64,000 nucleotides of DNA from Platycnemis pennipes (GCA_933228895.1 OW121853.1:73454645-73518644), one strand, 5' to 3'; counted from the first letter of the stretch, positions 24,001 through 39,000 are shown. Notes: generated by a model not told the origin, from the sequence alone. Program-made: numbers and translations.

Positions 24001-27000
24001 GTTTTCAGGCTGCTAAACTTCCTCATCTAAACTCTTTTCTATGGCTACTCTGCACCTTTAGTGCGTTACTTTTGCTTTTCGATAGTTTAGGAATTTTTTT
24101 AATAGTGGGTGATATTCAATTTACCGGCCTACAAGAATATCTAAAGAAGTGGAATTCCTCTGCGTTTTGGACTCTCGCGGTCCGAGCCAACCTCCTTAAC
24201 TTAGTTTGCTGTTCTTATCGAGTACACTGTCAGGTACTGCGAATCGACACACGATAACATTCCGGTTATTGATGATATCCTAATCCTTATCGTAGACTTG
24301 ACGACAAGATTGCGCAATGAATGGCAGCTTTGTAGTCGAGGTCCCGGGTACGAGTCGGGGAGAGATACTTAAGGTGGCTGGTTCAAAATTTACAAGTGCA
24401 TAGATTTTCTTCATAATTACAATATTTGTTCCTTAATTTTGATCTAAAATTCAAATCAGTACGTGAAAAAGTATATTCCATCGAACCATTAAAAATGTTA
24501 CACTTAGGTGTAACAAATTGTACATTAGATACTCAATGAATGTAAATATAAACGTTGCATTCTGTCTTAACTGTATGCATATTGAACACGTTACTTAGGT
24601 TAAAAAACAAGGTATTTTACTGGACGAACGCGAAGGATATCCGGAAAACCTCAGCTCGTATTTTAATCACCGCGAATGCCATCGTAGCATTTTCTGTATT
24701 ATTTATCTTTAATAGGATGGCTGACAGGTTGCCGGTGGCGGATTCCAATAGTATCAGGAGTGCTACGCGAGGCAATTGAAATGCAAGTTATGACACATTT
24801 AAAAGAAAGGGGAAGTACTTATTTCTAATTATATCGCCCAAATTGTTTCATATGAATGGTTTTTTTCCTATGCTAACTAGAGTCTTATTCAAATATATCT
24901 CAATTCAAATCGGTCTAAGTAATGAACTTGAACGTGTGCAGCGAAGATCGGCAAGATTTGTAAAGGGAAGATACGATAATTATATTAGCGTAACCAGTCT
25001 ATTAAATGAATTGAAATGGGAATCATTGTCAGATCGCAGGTTGAAATTTAGACTTAATCTCTTACACAAATTCCAAGGCAATATTTTCAGTGATGATGTT
25101 AAAAATATTTTACGAACCCCAACTTACTATGGCAGACTGGACCATAATCATAAAGTTACAGAAATTGATTGCCGAACTGACCGATTCAAAATGTCCTTTT
25201 TCCCTCGCACAATTAGAGATACGAATAACGGTAAATATGTCCTATCGGAGAGTAGCAATGAATAGCATTGGTAGCTGCATGTTGGTATGAGTACTTAAAG
25301 CTAACCCTACGAACAGAATGTTTTTGCATGTTTTCTTTGCAATTTCTATCTTTTTTAAATAGTGTAGTTCTGACAAGTATATTAATACTATTCCTTTTTT
25401 ATGCATGATATGTAGTGCATGTTTGGTGAGCAATCACCCCCTGCCACACACCCTTGTGGTGGCTTGCAGGGTATTATGTAGATGTAGATGAATATCTCCA
25501 TCTTTGCCATGATTTTTCGGCAGGCGTGGGAAAACTGAGATATTTTCTAACTTCCTTAGTTACCATTTGACAATATGTTTGAGTAATACCTAGATATTAT
25601 GCATCTTTTCATAGGACGGCTGATAGGAGGCCCGATGCGGATTCTGATAGTATCAGGAGTATACCACGTGGCACTTTTGATGATTCTCAAGGTGCAAGGT
25701 ATGGCTTATTTGAAAGAAATGGAAAAAACGCACTTACTTTCAATATTATCATCCAGATTCAATCATTTGCTTAGTTACTATTTAGTTATATGTCTCATTA
25801 ATACCTTTATGTACACTCAGAAGTGTTATGTTCGTCTTATTATAGGATGGCTGACAGGCGACCTGAGGTGGATTCCGAAAGTATCAGAAGTGTACCACGT
25901 GGCACTTATGCTGATTCTCGAGGTGCAAGGTATGGCTCATTTGAAAGAAATGGGAAAAACGTGCTTACTTTCAATATTATCATCCATATTCAGTCACTTA
26001 AATTGTATTTTCCGACATAACAGCGTCGTATTTAAATATATTTACATTTGCTATATGATACTTCGGTTAAGACAAACAAACGGAGATACTTTGTAACATG
26101 ATATTTCGGCTGGTGCAAGAAAAAGGGGACATTTTGTATATTCTTTAGTTACTATTTGGTAATATTTCTCATTAATACCTAAGTGTTATATTCGTCTTTT
26201 TATAGGATGGCTGAGGGGCGACCTGAGGCGGATTCCGAAAGTATCAGGAGTGTACCACGTGGAACTTATGCTGATTCTCGAGGTGCAAGGTATGGCTCAT
26301 TTGAAAGAAATGGGAAAAACGTGCTTACTTTCAATATTATCATCCATATTCAGTCACTTAAATTGTATTTTCCGTCATAACAGCGTCGTATTTAAATATA
26401 TTTACATTTGCTATATGATACTTCGGTTAAGACAAACAAACGGAGATACTTTGTAACATGATATTTCGGCTGGTGCAAGAAAAAGGGGACATTTTGTATA
26501 TTCTTTAGTTACTATTTGGTAATATTTCTCATTAATACCTAAGTGTTATATTCGTCTTTTTATAGGATGTCTGACAGGCGACCTGAGTTGGATTCCGAAA
26601 GTACCAGGAGTGTACCACGTGGCACTTATGCTGATTCTCGAGGTGCAAGGTATGGCTCATTTGAAAGAAATGGGAAAAACGTGCTTACTTTCAATATTAT
26701 CATCCATATTCAGTCACTTAAATTGTATTTTCCGTCATAACTAGGGTCGTATTTAAATATATTTCCATCTGCACCATGATACTTCGGTTAAGACAAACAA
26801 ACGGAGATACTTTGTAACATGATATTTCGGCTGGTGCAAGAATACGGGGACATTTTGTATATTCTTTAGTTACTATTTGGTAATATTTCTCATTAATACC
26901 TAAGTGTTATATTCGTCTTTTTATAGGATGTCTGACAGGCGACCTGAGTTGGATTCCGAAAGTACCAGGAGTGTACCACGTGGCACTTATGCTGATTCTC

Positions 27001-30000
27001 GAGGTGCAAGGTATGGCTCATTTGAAAGAAATGGGAAAAACGTGCTTACTTTCAATATTATCATCCATATTCAGTCACTTAAATTGTATTTTCCGTCATA
27101 ACTAGGGTCGTATTTAAATATATTTCCATCTGCACCATGATACTTCGGTTAAGACAAACAAACGGAGATACTTTGTAACATGATATTTCGGCTGGTGCAA
27201 GAATACGGGGACATTTTGTATATTCTTTAGTTACTATTTGGTAATATTTCTCATTAATACCTAAGTGTTATATTCGTCTTTTTATAGGATGTCTGACAGG
27301 CGACCTGAGTTGGATTCCGAAAGTACCAGGAGTGTACCACGTGGCACTTATGCTGATTCTCGAGGTGCAAGGTATGGCTCATTTGAAAGAAATGGGAAAA
27401 ACGTGCTTACTTTCAATATTATCATCCATATTCAGTCACTTAAATTGCATTTTCCGTCATAACTAGGGTCGTATTTAAATATATTTCCATCTGCACCATG
27501 ATACTTCGGTTAAGACAAACAAACAGAGATACTTTGTAACATGATATTTCGGCTGGTGCAAGAATACGGGGACATTTTGTATATTCTTTAGTTAATATTT
27601 GGTAATATTTCTCATTAATACCTAAGAGTTATATTCGTCTTTTTATAGCATGTCTGACAGGCGACCTGAGGTGGATTCCGAAAGTATCAGGAGTGTTCCT
27701 CGAGGCACTTATGATGATTCTCGAGGTTCAAGGTATGACTCATCAATTGTTTTTCTAATGGGTGTTTTCAAGACTGTTTCCTCACTATAAGGCGCTTCAG
27801 GCCGGAAGAGAGGGTCTAAGGATAGAATTGGAAGGGATTTTCTTCTTCATGGGTGTTTTCAAGTCTGTTTCCGCACTAGTAGGCGCTTCAGACCGGGAGG
27901 AAAGGTATAAGGATAGGAATGGAAGGGATAGGGGACCAGCTCTCTACCGATCGAAGGGATTTTCCACCATAACCAGAGTCCTATTTAAATATGTTTCCAT
28001 ATTTACCATCATATTTGGGCTGAGGCAAAGAAGCGGAGATATATCTAACATGATATTTCAGCTGCGGCAAGAAAACGGAGATATTTTGTATCTCCATTCG
28101 TTACTATTAGGGGTGTTCAAATGAAAACGTACGTATCGTCGTAACATCCAAACCGATTGAAATTTGAATATGCCGCTTTGGGATAATATAGTGAGACATC
28201 TATGGACGCCAATGTAGTGTCCGTCATGGCTGTGCACATACGTGTGCGCCCGCACAATACGCAGTTGTGAAGAAGGCAGTTGTGTGTTCCGTCCAATTGC
28301 GCTTTAACTCGGACGACGAACTGAAGGACACAGTGGAGGATTGGCTCCTGCCACAGCCACAGGAATTCTGGGAACAGGGAATCATTGGCTCGTGAAACAG
28401 TGGGATAGTTGTGCTCAGGCCTCTGGTAATGGGGTCGTTTACCACATTTTTTTATTGCCGAATGTGCTAAGAGTTTGTGAAATAAAAAGACCCGTATAAT
28501 TTTTCCTTTTCGAGCCGCCAATTAGTTCTCGAGTTATAAGCGGCGAAAAACTGATGTGTTTAACCCTTTCGGAAAGGTGGGCGTGCATGCGACTTCTTAC
28601 GTCATCCACTTCGTCCAATCACAATGCAGCCCGCGAAGCCACTTTGCCTTATCGTATTGGGGGACATACAGCTGACTCAGCCAGCGGAAGCGGTTGCGAC
28701 AGGATCTGTGCGAGCAGACCTGTCTAGGCAATATATTGCCTTTACGCAGCAATTAATTATTGCCCCCAAAATGAAAGTGGACTGTATTTTGATAGAGAGA
28801 GAACGCCCCAGTATCGCTCCTACCTTCTCGTAGGCCACAGCAATAGTTCTGCTCTCGTCCTCCTGTCCTTGTTTCGGCCGTCCAATCCGCTCGTCAGGAA
28901 CTCACATTGTCCACCCCTCGCTCCGGACCTCCTGGCCTCTACCATCCGAATCGAAAAACGATCCATCGAATCGAGGGCGTTTTTCTTTTGTTGTCGTAGG
29001 CCACGACACCTGGCGACCTCTCTCTCATACATTACGAAACATACTCCCCCCCAAAATTTGAGCATCAAATTTTAAAAAATTAAGTAACTACTAACAGCAA
29101 CAAAAAAATACCAATCTCATGGTTGGATCAATTGCATCATACATTAAATATTTGGTCTTTGTTAGGGTGAAGGAAAGAAAGGTTCTTTTTTCACTCTGGA
29201 GGGGGCATTCACCAGAGACTTGTTTGGGAAGGAAGCCCTCGGAAAGGTATGTGGGAGCACCAAAGACCAAATACACTAAATTAAAGAATTAAATCTAACG
29301 CTTTATGCTTTAGGAGTAACCTGATCTCCTCCAGCTAAATTAAATACATTGTTGAGAGAAAAAAAAATATAACTATACTAGGAAATTAGTTCCCACTAAT
29401 TTCCTACTGGCAGTTTCATAACCTTTGCTACGGGACGTTTGAACACCCCATCCTTTGTCCGTAGTGTTACTACCCGAACTCTGTTATCTGGGCCGGGGTG
29501 GACCTCTTCCACTCTAGCCAAAGGCCATTGCAAAGGAAACATATGTTTCTCCTTCAATACCACAAGATCATCTACTGCTAAATTTTCTTCTTCTTTCGCC
29601 CATTTATTTCTCACTTGAAGCGTGTTCAAATATTCGGTGGACCATCTATTCCAAAAGTGTTGCGTTATTTGCTTCACCAACTGCCACCTTGAAAGTCTAT
29701 TTGAGCTCAAATCAAGTAGGGGCGGTTCCGGCAAGCCTACCAAGGGAGCACCAATTAAAAAATGTCCCGGGGTCAAAGCTTCATATTCAGAGGGGTCGTG
29801 CGACATTGGCGTGAGTGGCCTTGAATTTAAAACCGCTTCGATTTTAGCGAAAACTGTGGATAGCTCCTCAAAGGTTAGAATTCTATTCCCAATAATTCTT
29901 TTCAACAAACTCTTTGCTGATTTCATATTAGCCTCCCAAAGTCCCCCAAAGTGAGGGGCTGCTGGAGGATTGAAATGCCACTTAATATTTCTTTGCGAAA

Positions 30001-33000
30001 GGGAATCCATCATGTTACCTGAACTTAACAAATCCCGCCATTGACGATTAATTCCCGTTATATATCGATTGGCTCCCACAAAATTGGATCCACAATCTGA
30101 ATATATGTCCGTGCATAAACCTCGTCGAGATATAAAGCGATCTAGAGCGGCAATAAATGCCTCAGTTGTTAAGTTCGACTGGGGAACTCCCGATGTGACT
30201 TCGATTGTGTCCGACATGATACCATCTGTACCACCACATGTACCTACATAACACCCTGCAAGCCACCATGTAGGTGTGTGGAAGGGGGTGAATTCTCACC
30301 AAACATTCACTGCATATCATGCATAAAAAAGGATTAGTATCGGTATACTAGTCCAAACTTCACCATTTAAAAAAAGATAAAAATAGCAAAGTAAGCATGC
30401 AAAAACAAGCTGTTAGTTGGGTTAACTTCAAGTCCTTATACCAACATGCAGCTACCTATGCTATACATTGATTCACTCGTATTGTTATATTAGTAAGGTA
30501 GTCCTGAAACATGATTTGCATGATTGCACTAGACAGTGGGCAGCGTAGAGCAGCTAGGTTCGTCAAAAGGTGTTACGAAAGGTTGAGTAGTGTATCAGAA
30601 TTAATACAAGAATTAGGGTGGGAATCATTATCAGAGCGTAGGTTAAAGTTCAGATTAAATCTATTAGAGAAATTTCAATCGGATAGCTTTACTGAAGATG
30701 TTAGGCACATATTAAAAACACCAGCGTATTATGCTAGATTCGACCAGATAAATAAGATTAGAGAGATAGATTGTCGTACAGATAGATTCAAAATGGCATT
30801 TTTCCCCCGTACTATAAGAGAACAGAATAGGCAGCATAGGAAAGGGATAGGTAGGGGAAATATTTTAGAGTATTCTGTAGTGCATGATGCATGTATTAAC
30901 CCCTCAAATACTATAGATACTAGCAATCAAGTTGCAGGAGACAATATAGTTGCTTGCTTGCATGCTAGTAGTGAATACTTGGTGACCTTCACCCCCTGCC
31001 ACACACCCTCGCGGTGGCTTGCAGGGTATCGTGAAGATGTAGATGTAGATGTAGATGTGAATATAGATGCATACAAATATATATTAATTCTCAATAGGAT
31101 TGCTGACAAGCTGGCTGATCGGGACTCAGAGAGCATTCGTGGTATTTCACGAGGAGCTTATGGAGATTTTGGAGACAAAAGGTATGCATTTTTTTATAAA
31201 TATGTTATGAAATCGATATACTAAAAGATAATATATTAGTTCATGAATATAGTGCTTAAATAAGAGGTTCACAACAAGTTAATTATGATTCCGGTGCGAT
31301 ATTAAATATATTAATGATAATATTAAATACCTAGCATTTTAACATCCAATTCATTTTCATCATTCTTCCAAAATTCATCAAATATCATATACAAAGCCAG
31401 CAAAAGGTCATGTGTCTGAATAAGGATAAACGTGATCCCTCTTCGAAACCAGCATCTATTAGTAGTCTTGTGATCAATGTTACATTGGCCAAACGGCGAG
31501 ACATTTCATTACCCGCATGAAGGAGCATGGGAAGTGTTTGATTAACGATGATGATTGTCTTCTCCTCTCTAAACACCTACTACAGTGCATGTTTGGTGAG
31601 AGTTCACCCCCTGCCACACACCTTTATGGTGGCTTGCAGGGTATTATGTAGATGTAGATGTACAGACTGCCCGCTCTTTTGGCTTTGTTCCGAAGATCCT
31701 TCACCTCCAGAATAAAGGTGGTTGACTGGATAATTTAGAAGAAATGAAAATTGTTAAATTGAAGCATTATATGTCATTAAACGAACAGTTTTTTGTTAAT
31801 GTTCTCTCCTCTCCTTACAATCCCTTTCCATCAGAATATCCCTCCTCACTCACAGCGCTCGCCTCCTTTATGGCCCTAATCGAACTTCACCCTCTCTCCG
31901 TTTCTACAGCCGGACATTCGGTGCTGCCTGGCATCTCCCTTGGCTTCTTAAGGCAAGCTTACAGAAAACATTAGCGCAAATTAACTAAGCACTTACGTTA
32001 AATTAACTTAACGTCCATGGGGCGTCTATAGAAATAAATTAGCGCGGATTGGACGTTCTCTATCCGCGTTTTTTTAGAATTAATCTTTAATGCTCAGCGT
32101 TTATCGTATTCTTCAGTATTCACCGAAAGGAATTCTTCCATTTCTTCAGGAATTCATTCTTCACTAAAGATTCTGGAAATTTCATGCCATGTATGCAGGA
32201 AAACTGCTGTTTAATGTGGAGGAAAACGGAGTAGACTTCTATTGCAAAGTTTTCATCCGTGATGTTTTCTTCCCATGATGCGCGGCAAGTATTAACAAAA
32301 CACTGAAGAAAGACGCAGAAACAAACGACTACGCGTTTGCGCTCGGTGCGCTCTCAAGTTTATTTCACGCTAATTCAAATTCGACCAATCCTTACGCTAA
32401 TTTTCCCGTAACTTCAGAAGGGTTTAAGGTTTATTTTTTCTATAAACCCGTTTTAAGAATGACTCTGGTCATACGGCGAGGAATTTCATTACCCGCATGA
32501 AGGAGCATGGGAGGTGTTTGATTTTTTGGGAGGAGTTGAAACGAGTAGTGCATGCATTAAAGAGCTTTGCGGAAAAGTGCAGGTTTTGCGTGATTAAACA
32601 GAAATATCTCATCCTGGAAAATTGTTTTATAAGTTGCTAGGCTCAATATAGTGTAAAACCATCATTGATTGATTTAGTTTTAAAAGATATAAAATAATTA
32701 ATCACTGTCCATATTTAATTTTAATAATGTATATTCCGGTACTTCTAAATCGTTTGAACTCAAAGAAGTACAAATATGCTTTCATCTCATTAGCTTCGAG
32801 CCAGATTTCATTAATACAATCATTAACTTCATACTCCATAGAATGGCTGACAAGCTGGATGAGGGTTACTCCGAAAGCATCAGGAGTGTTCCACGTGGTT
32901 CTTATTCTGATCACCGAGATGCAAGGTATGTGCGTTGCTTTAAAAACGAAAGGTATGACTTCATTCAATACTCACTAAGATTAGTTTATTTTAAATTCAG

Positions 33001-36000
33001 GCTACGTAGATTAATGTCATTGGCAAAGAAACTGAGAGAAATATCGGTCACGGTAGTTAGATGCTTAACATCCCTCTATGATGAATTTCAATCCTGAATC
33101 GCGTTTGAGTGTTGACTGATTCTTACAGTAAACAAGCTAAGGCAAAGAAATGAAAACATTTTTCCCTATTGGTAACTACTACATTATAAATTAATAATTA
33201 ATTTTTAATAGGATGGCGGGCAAGCTGGATGACGGGTACCCTGAGAGCATCAGGACTGTCCCAGGAGACGCTCATATTGATTCCCGAGATTCACGGTATG
33301 TTTTATATGTACTATATTCCAGGAGTCTATACCGATCCATGTGGGGAGAGTAATTCATCATTATCTTATCCTCTTAAGGGTGTTGACTACGAATTCAAAC
33401 CAGCGATTTAACGGATCAGCTCCAGCCAGCTATAGATAGTTCGGAAGTTCGCCACCACAGAGCCGTAAGCCCGGCGGAGGTGGGGTGGGGAAGGAATTTG
33501 GGGAGGGGATGGAATGGAGTAGAGGGGAAGGGTATTGAGGAGAGGGGATGGAGGGGAGGTTTGTTGAGATAGAAGGACGGTGTCCGAGGAGAATGCTGAC
33601 CTTGCAGTTTCTCAAATCATGAGAAAATGTTGGGGAATAGATAATCCTAGTGCTCCGAGTCGCCTTGGAAGTCTGCTATGAGAATTCAATTATGGCCCTG
33701 TATTATTTTACTCTAGCATTTTTACAGCTTGTAATTATGAATGCAAACCATTGCACAAAGTCAAGGGTGTTGACTACGAATTTAAACTTAAATTAAAGTT
33801 TAAACGAAATTAACTTTAAATAAAAATCTCTCGCGAATGTGTAGGATTATAGAAGGCTTGACGTATATAAGTACTTATTTTGATTCGTAAATAATAATTG
33901 TGCTAAATAGAACAAGCGCTTACATGAAATACGAGTAAAAAATTATCAACAACCATAAATGCAAGACCAAAAGATATAGGTATCCAGACAGGTAATTATT
34001 TGTTGGATCGATTTTAAGTTATGTGCTATTATATGTATTCCATAGGGATAGAAATCTTGGAGAAAGCAAATAGAGGAACATATAAACGGTACTTTAGTAT
34101 ACTCCCTCAACTCATTGCCAAAAAACCATAAAGCTAATCGCAGATTGTTATAGTCAGTCTCATTATAAAGATAATTTACGCATCTCATATCTGCTTCAGG
34201 ATTCGTACGAAAAATACCTTCCGAACTTGACGATACTAAGATCGATAATGAGGTAAGTTTCCCTAGACAACTGTCTCAGTGACTTTGCGTGTATTACGTA
34301 GGGAATTCTATCCTAATTTTGATTCCTTCTCCGGTGATTCATATAATTGCAATTCTGAATAAGAAAAAAACAGACCCCTCGAAAGTGACCCGAAAAGAAA
34401 TGCATGTCATGATTTTCAATACAAGTGGATATTCGGTGTATTCCAAAGGAAAATTAGCCTTGCAATGTCTTCACAGTAAGTTTAATCAAGGAAAAAACAT
34501 GAAAATGAAGGAAATTTTGACTAATGTCATGCACACAATTTATTCAATTCATGCTTCAAAAATGGGATGAATGTAATAGGACTAACGACAGGTTTAGATA
34601 AAAACTTCGCTGTTGTTTAGAAAAGGATATACTGTTCCCAGCGGACATGTATAAATATCTGCTTGCAAATCCCAACTCAGGTTGGTACCGTTAAATGGTT
34701 AACATATTTCCATTGCCTGTATTTTACTCCAAGAAAATTGCATTGCAATCTAGTTGCATGTTCTTCTGAGTGAAAAGGCAAAGGAAGGCCGAAAAAAGAA
34801 TTTGAGAGGTCTAGTGATAGAACGAAAAGAAGAAAAATAGCAAATTTAAGAGAGAAAGCGTCAGCAACAGAACCATCGACCACCATATCCATGACATTGC
34901 GCTGCGAAGGGAATGACGCGGCAGTGAAAATAATAACTGAAATGACTGCAACAACCCCCACCCGAGGAAAACGAATGTTAAAAAAATGGAGGTCAATGCC
35001 TGCAACTCAAAATGAGTTGACGCTCTGACGTTGATTGTTCATTGCAATTTAACGAAATTGCAATATGAAATACTTCGCAAGTCTGCCAAAAATGTGGACA
35101 CATGCTTTACCCTAGTTGTGAAAGGGTTAGATTTCAGAAGAATGCTTCATACCCAGAGGGCATATCACCAGGGGAAAAAATGTGAAGTGAGCCTTCAAGA
35201 ACCACTGAACCACACAGCCTCTCGCACTATAACATCTTCAAGATTCAGAGATGAAGGACCTTTAACCTTTTCCTCATATGCAAATAGGGGTTCGATGGCA
35301 GTTCGGGATACTCTCAATACAAGCACGACTATGGTAGGAGCCGAATGCCACTCATGAAAGCATATTCGCTACATCTCTTGTACCACTTCGTCGGCTGGAT
35401 GATGTGAGAGAAAGGTGAACAAGATATAAACATTTTCGAGCAATCACTAGCCAGCTAAGTAACTTTTTAATTTGTTTATATTATTCATATTTTTCATAAA
35501 GGTGAAGCTATCTGTTCAAATCTATGGCCATCGTCCAGGGTGATTTTGCAGGCCATTAATATTATTTCTAAAAACTAATTTTATGTTCTTAATATGTAAT
35601 ATTTTGTTTAACAAATTTAAATATATTTAAAACAGCTTACGTTTTCAATAATAACCATTTATTAAAATAAAATAAACCCTCTATACTGCAGCGGTACGCC
35701 TAGTCTATTTTTGGGTTTTTTCAGTCTTCACTAATTTGTTTAATAAAGGCCCCGGACCATTTTTTGGCTGAATTCCGTAATATTTATGTCTAAAAGCATA
35801 AGAAAAAATAGTTGGAGAGATTTCGTCGTTCTATCTGTAGAAATAGGGAAGATATGATTTTTGATAACTTTTTTCGATTTCAGCCCACAGGCACAGTCTA
35901 AACATACCACAGGTTTTCCCCATATCTAAAAGCGCCGGCGGCGGTAATTTTAATCGGTAGGTGTTATCTCTTGATTTCACGGTGTATATGAATAAATTTA

Positions 36001-39000
36001 TGCATTTATTCAATTTTGAGGTGATATCGTCATATTATAAAATAACATTTACATTTTAAAAGTAATTAATAAGATTTATAAGCAATTTATGTATTTTCGC
36101 TTTTACACAAACTTTGGAATTAAAGAATTATCATCAATTGCGCAATACACGATATAGATAGTGGTAGTTTAGTGGATAAATATTATGTTGAGCAATTATA
36201 TATACTGTATTTAGTATCAGGAATTGTTTCTAATGTAGGCAACAGCATATAACCATGTATATAGCTATGGAATACCAGCTCTACCGCATTTAACTTTATT
36301 TTCACGACACGGAACACATTATAAGTTTTTCAATTTTCATTTCATTTTCTTTTCGTAAGATTCTGTGCATTTTCCGTACGTATATTTTGGCATCTTGAAC
36401 ATTTTATATAGTTTTGTTTCCTTTCCATTTTTTACCTGACACTGATGTCTATTTCTAATTTCTTGTGTCTGAAATGAAATGGTCCCGGCTGTGACTTGAT
36501 ATACTCGCCACGCAGTTCTTCAGTTAAATTCAAAATGAATTTATGGCAGCTGATGTTTTGTGAGGTGATCTCTTCCTATATCACTCTATATAAATATAGG
36601 GGAGTTGTGTTTGAAACCGTCGTAATTATTTCAAATAGGTTACCAAGGAGTCACGTGATACCTACACGAATGGTTTCAAAATTTAATGTGTCTGAATCGC
36701 TCTTTACAACATCATTAATTGTTTTCACTTGAGTTTTTCTCACCTATTCCAACTAAAGGGCCCCCAGTTGAGATATAACACAAGTGTAAACAAAGAATGA
36801 GGTTGCAATCAGCGGTTTTAACACACCAAATTTGCAAAGCATTCGTGTGTATACCACGTGACTCCTTGGTTACCTATTAGAGATAATCCCGACGGTTTCA
36901 AACACAGCCCCCTAGGATACTGTATAAAATTTGACAGGCCTTTGCATCGGCGAGATCCTGCGCATCTAGTGTTATTCCTTGTCATTTGGTCCGGTATATC
37001 TACTCCATATTTTGTGGTGTCGTAGAAACTGACTGAATCTCATTATCTTTTTCTGTACATGTAGTATTTCAATGCTGGGGTGTATGGTTCTCAGCACCAA
37101 TATTTTTTTTTCACCTTGGTATACTGTCATTGTAATGTCGTCATGTTTTATGACTGTGGTATCGTACAACTTGACGCCTTAGACGTTTGAACTTCTTCGG
37201 GGACTCTACGCCTGATTCTTTTCATTGTGCCAACAATATCAATGCTAATTTCGTTTAGTTTTTCGTCAAATTCATTTACATGAAATCACTATCTGCCGTG
37301 ACGTCTTGTCCTGAATTAAGGTACTATGTCCGAACGTAATAAGCGTAAAACAACATTGTCAAGGAGACTTTCGTTGGGAGGATTATATTTCTTCAGATAT
37401 AGAAACCCATTGCATAAATATTCGGAATTTACACCTGCTAACCTGATGGAATTTACATCTGCTAACCCAGAACTTGATTCCAAATTTGTCTGGTTTATTT
37501 GTATGCATGTGACCATGTACCTACTGAGTGAATCTACACCTAGCTTTAGTGGGAAACAGCTGCTCATTCAAGGATAGGTATTCACTAGGACTATAGCAGG
37601 CTATACAGTTTCCCACAAAATTGCTCCATATTTCGAACACCAATGCAAATTTATCTGCATTGAGACGCTGAGATCTTGTCCCGAGAACATCGAAACTTAG
37701 GTACTGCATGAGCTGCAGACATTTTTCGTGGCATCGTCTGAGGGAAAAACGCTGGCTAATCACTAGATCATAGCATATCATAATCTAGTGAACCACAATC
37801 ATATGCTCCTCGTGCAAGCCTTAGTTCAATAATAGCTTCAATTTCTTCAGCAGTTGTGGTCCAATATCTCTCACCCATCTGCTTCCACTTCAGTGCATAT
37901 TTTGATATTCCGGAGCGTACGTTCATCGATAAATATGCATCATGCGTTAGATACATAATCTTTATATACCCTGCGATTGGCTTTTGGTGATGGTTCCGGA
38001 TTTTCTTCCAAAATATTTTTAAGTAGTTACGAAGTAAGACCGCGTCCCTGGGACATGCTTAGAAGCATCGGGGTACAGCTTCTACCCAAAGCTCGGTCAG
38101 ATCTTGACTGACCGTGTAAGGATAAAAAAGGGGCGATAAGGGTGGTGTAAAAGAGCGCATTTCCCATGTCTTGGGATAAAGAAGAACTGTGTACCTGTAT
38201 CCTATCCTGTTTTTATGTACCTATATCTTGAGACAACTGTGAGAAAATCTATGAAAAACTCCTTTGATGCGATTGCTGAATAATAATTAAAAAAGAAAAT
38301 TCTCAGGAATCATGCAAGGAAACATGTTAATTCAATTTGATCACGTGACTACAACCTGACATGCCAGAAAAATCTTATTTGAAAGGAAAAAAACTATAAG
38401 ATGAAAATTTATAATACCGTCAAAACAACCGCTCTGGCGCTTTTAGGTATGATAAATTAATATTTCATTAAGTAACAGACCAAAACTAATCATTTTTGGC
38501 ATGTGAACGTTAGACTAAAGTTCATTAAAAGTCACGAAATTTCAACAATTTATAACCATTGTGAAAAAAACGGTCAGTATTTAAATTCAAAAACGGTCAA
38601 AATTACCGCTCTTGTGCTTCTAGTGGTAAAGCACTCTACGCGTAATCGAGGGTCCCGGGTTCGTCTCGGTTCAGGCGATATTGTTAATCTGTGGAGGTCT
38701 CTCATTTTAGTGCAATGAAGATGATGATATAGATGAAAATACTTACTGTCTGTAAAAAAAAGCAAGACACCCGAGTTTGAGGAGCTCTATCGTCTAAACG
38801 GAGCGATCAATTTCAATGCAACAAAAAAGCATACGAGAGAGAGAGTTTATTTCTACGTTGGATCATTTACTTCAAAAAATCTTCGGCTCCATAGCATTTC
38901 CTGTACTTAATTTTTTCTCAAAAAAGTACCCGTTTTTTGCGCATAAAATCAAGTTGCCCAACTTTGAGCGCTTGGTATTCCCGTAGTTTTTGTTCCAATA

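Larger units (their letters stand above)
25846..28106 (+). repeat. Tandem array of exon-plus-intron units, about 361 bp each
   Basis: Six exon starts at 25846, 26206, 26566, 26927, 27288 and 27649 are spaced 360, 360, 361, 361 and 361 bp. Exons and introns are both nearly identical between units. The last unit continues to about 28106 with extra sequence. Exon duplication by unequal crossing-over is the simplest explanation. Confidence 0.92.

Noticed and set aside
25599..26456. Hydrophobic ORFs overlapping the module exons in another frame
   Set aside because: Shadow frame repeated with the array; it crosses splice sites and lacks independent support.
25846..27732. CRISPR-like regular repeats
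   Set aside because: Units are 361 bp, coding, splice-bounded and in a eukaryotic context.
34200..34252. Short interval CTTCAG|GATTCG...AATGAG|GTAAGT with strong splice sites
   Set aside because: 53 nt, not symmetric, and phase 2 contains a stop. Another frame is open (VRKIPSELDDTKIDNE), so it might be an exon of something else, but it does not fit the microexon gene.
34199..34570. 93-residue ORF at 34289-34570 as a small gene
   Set aside because: No recognisable family, no codon or splice support; ORFs of this length are expected by chance here.
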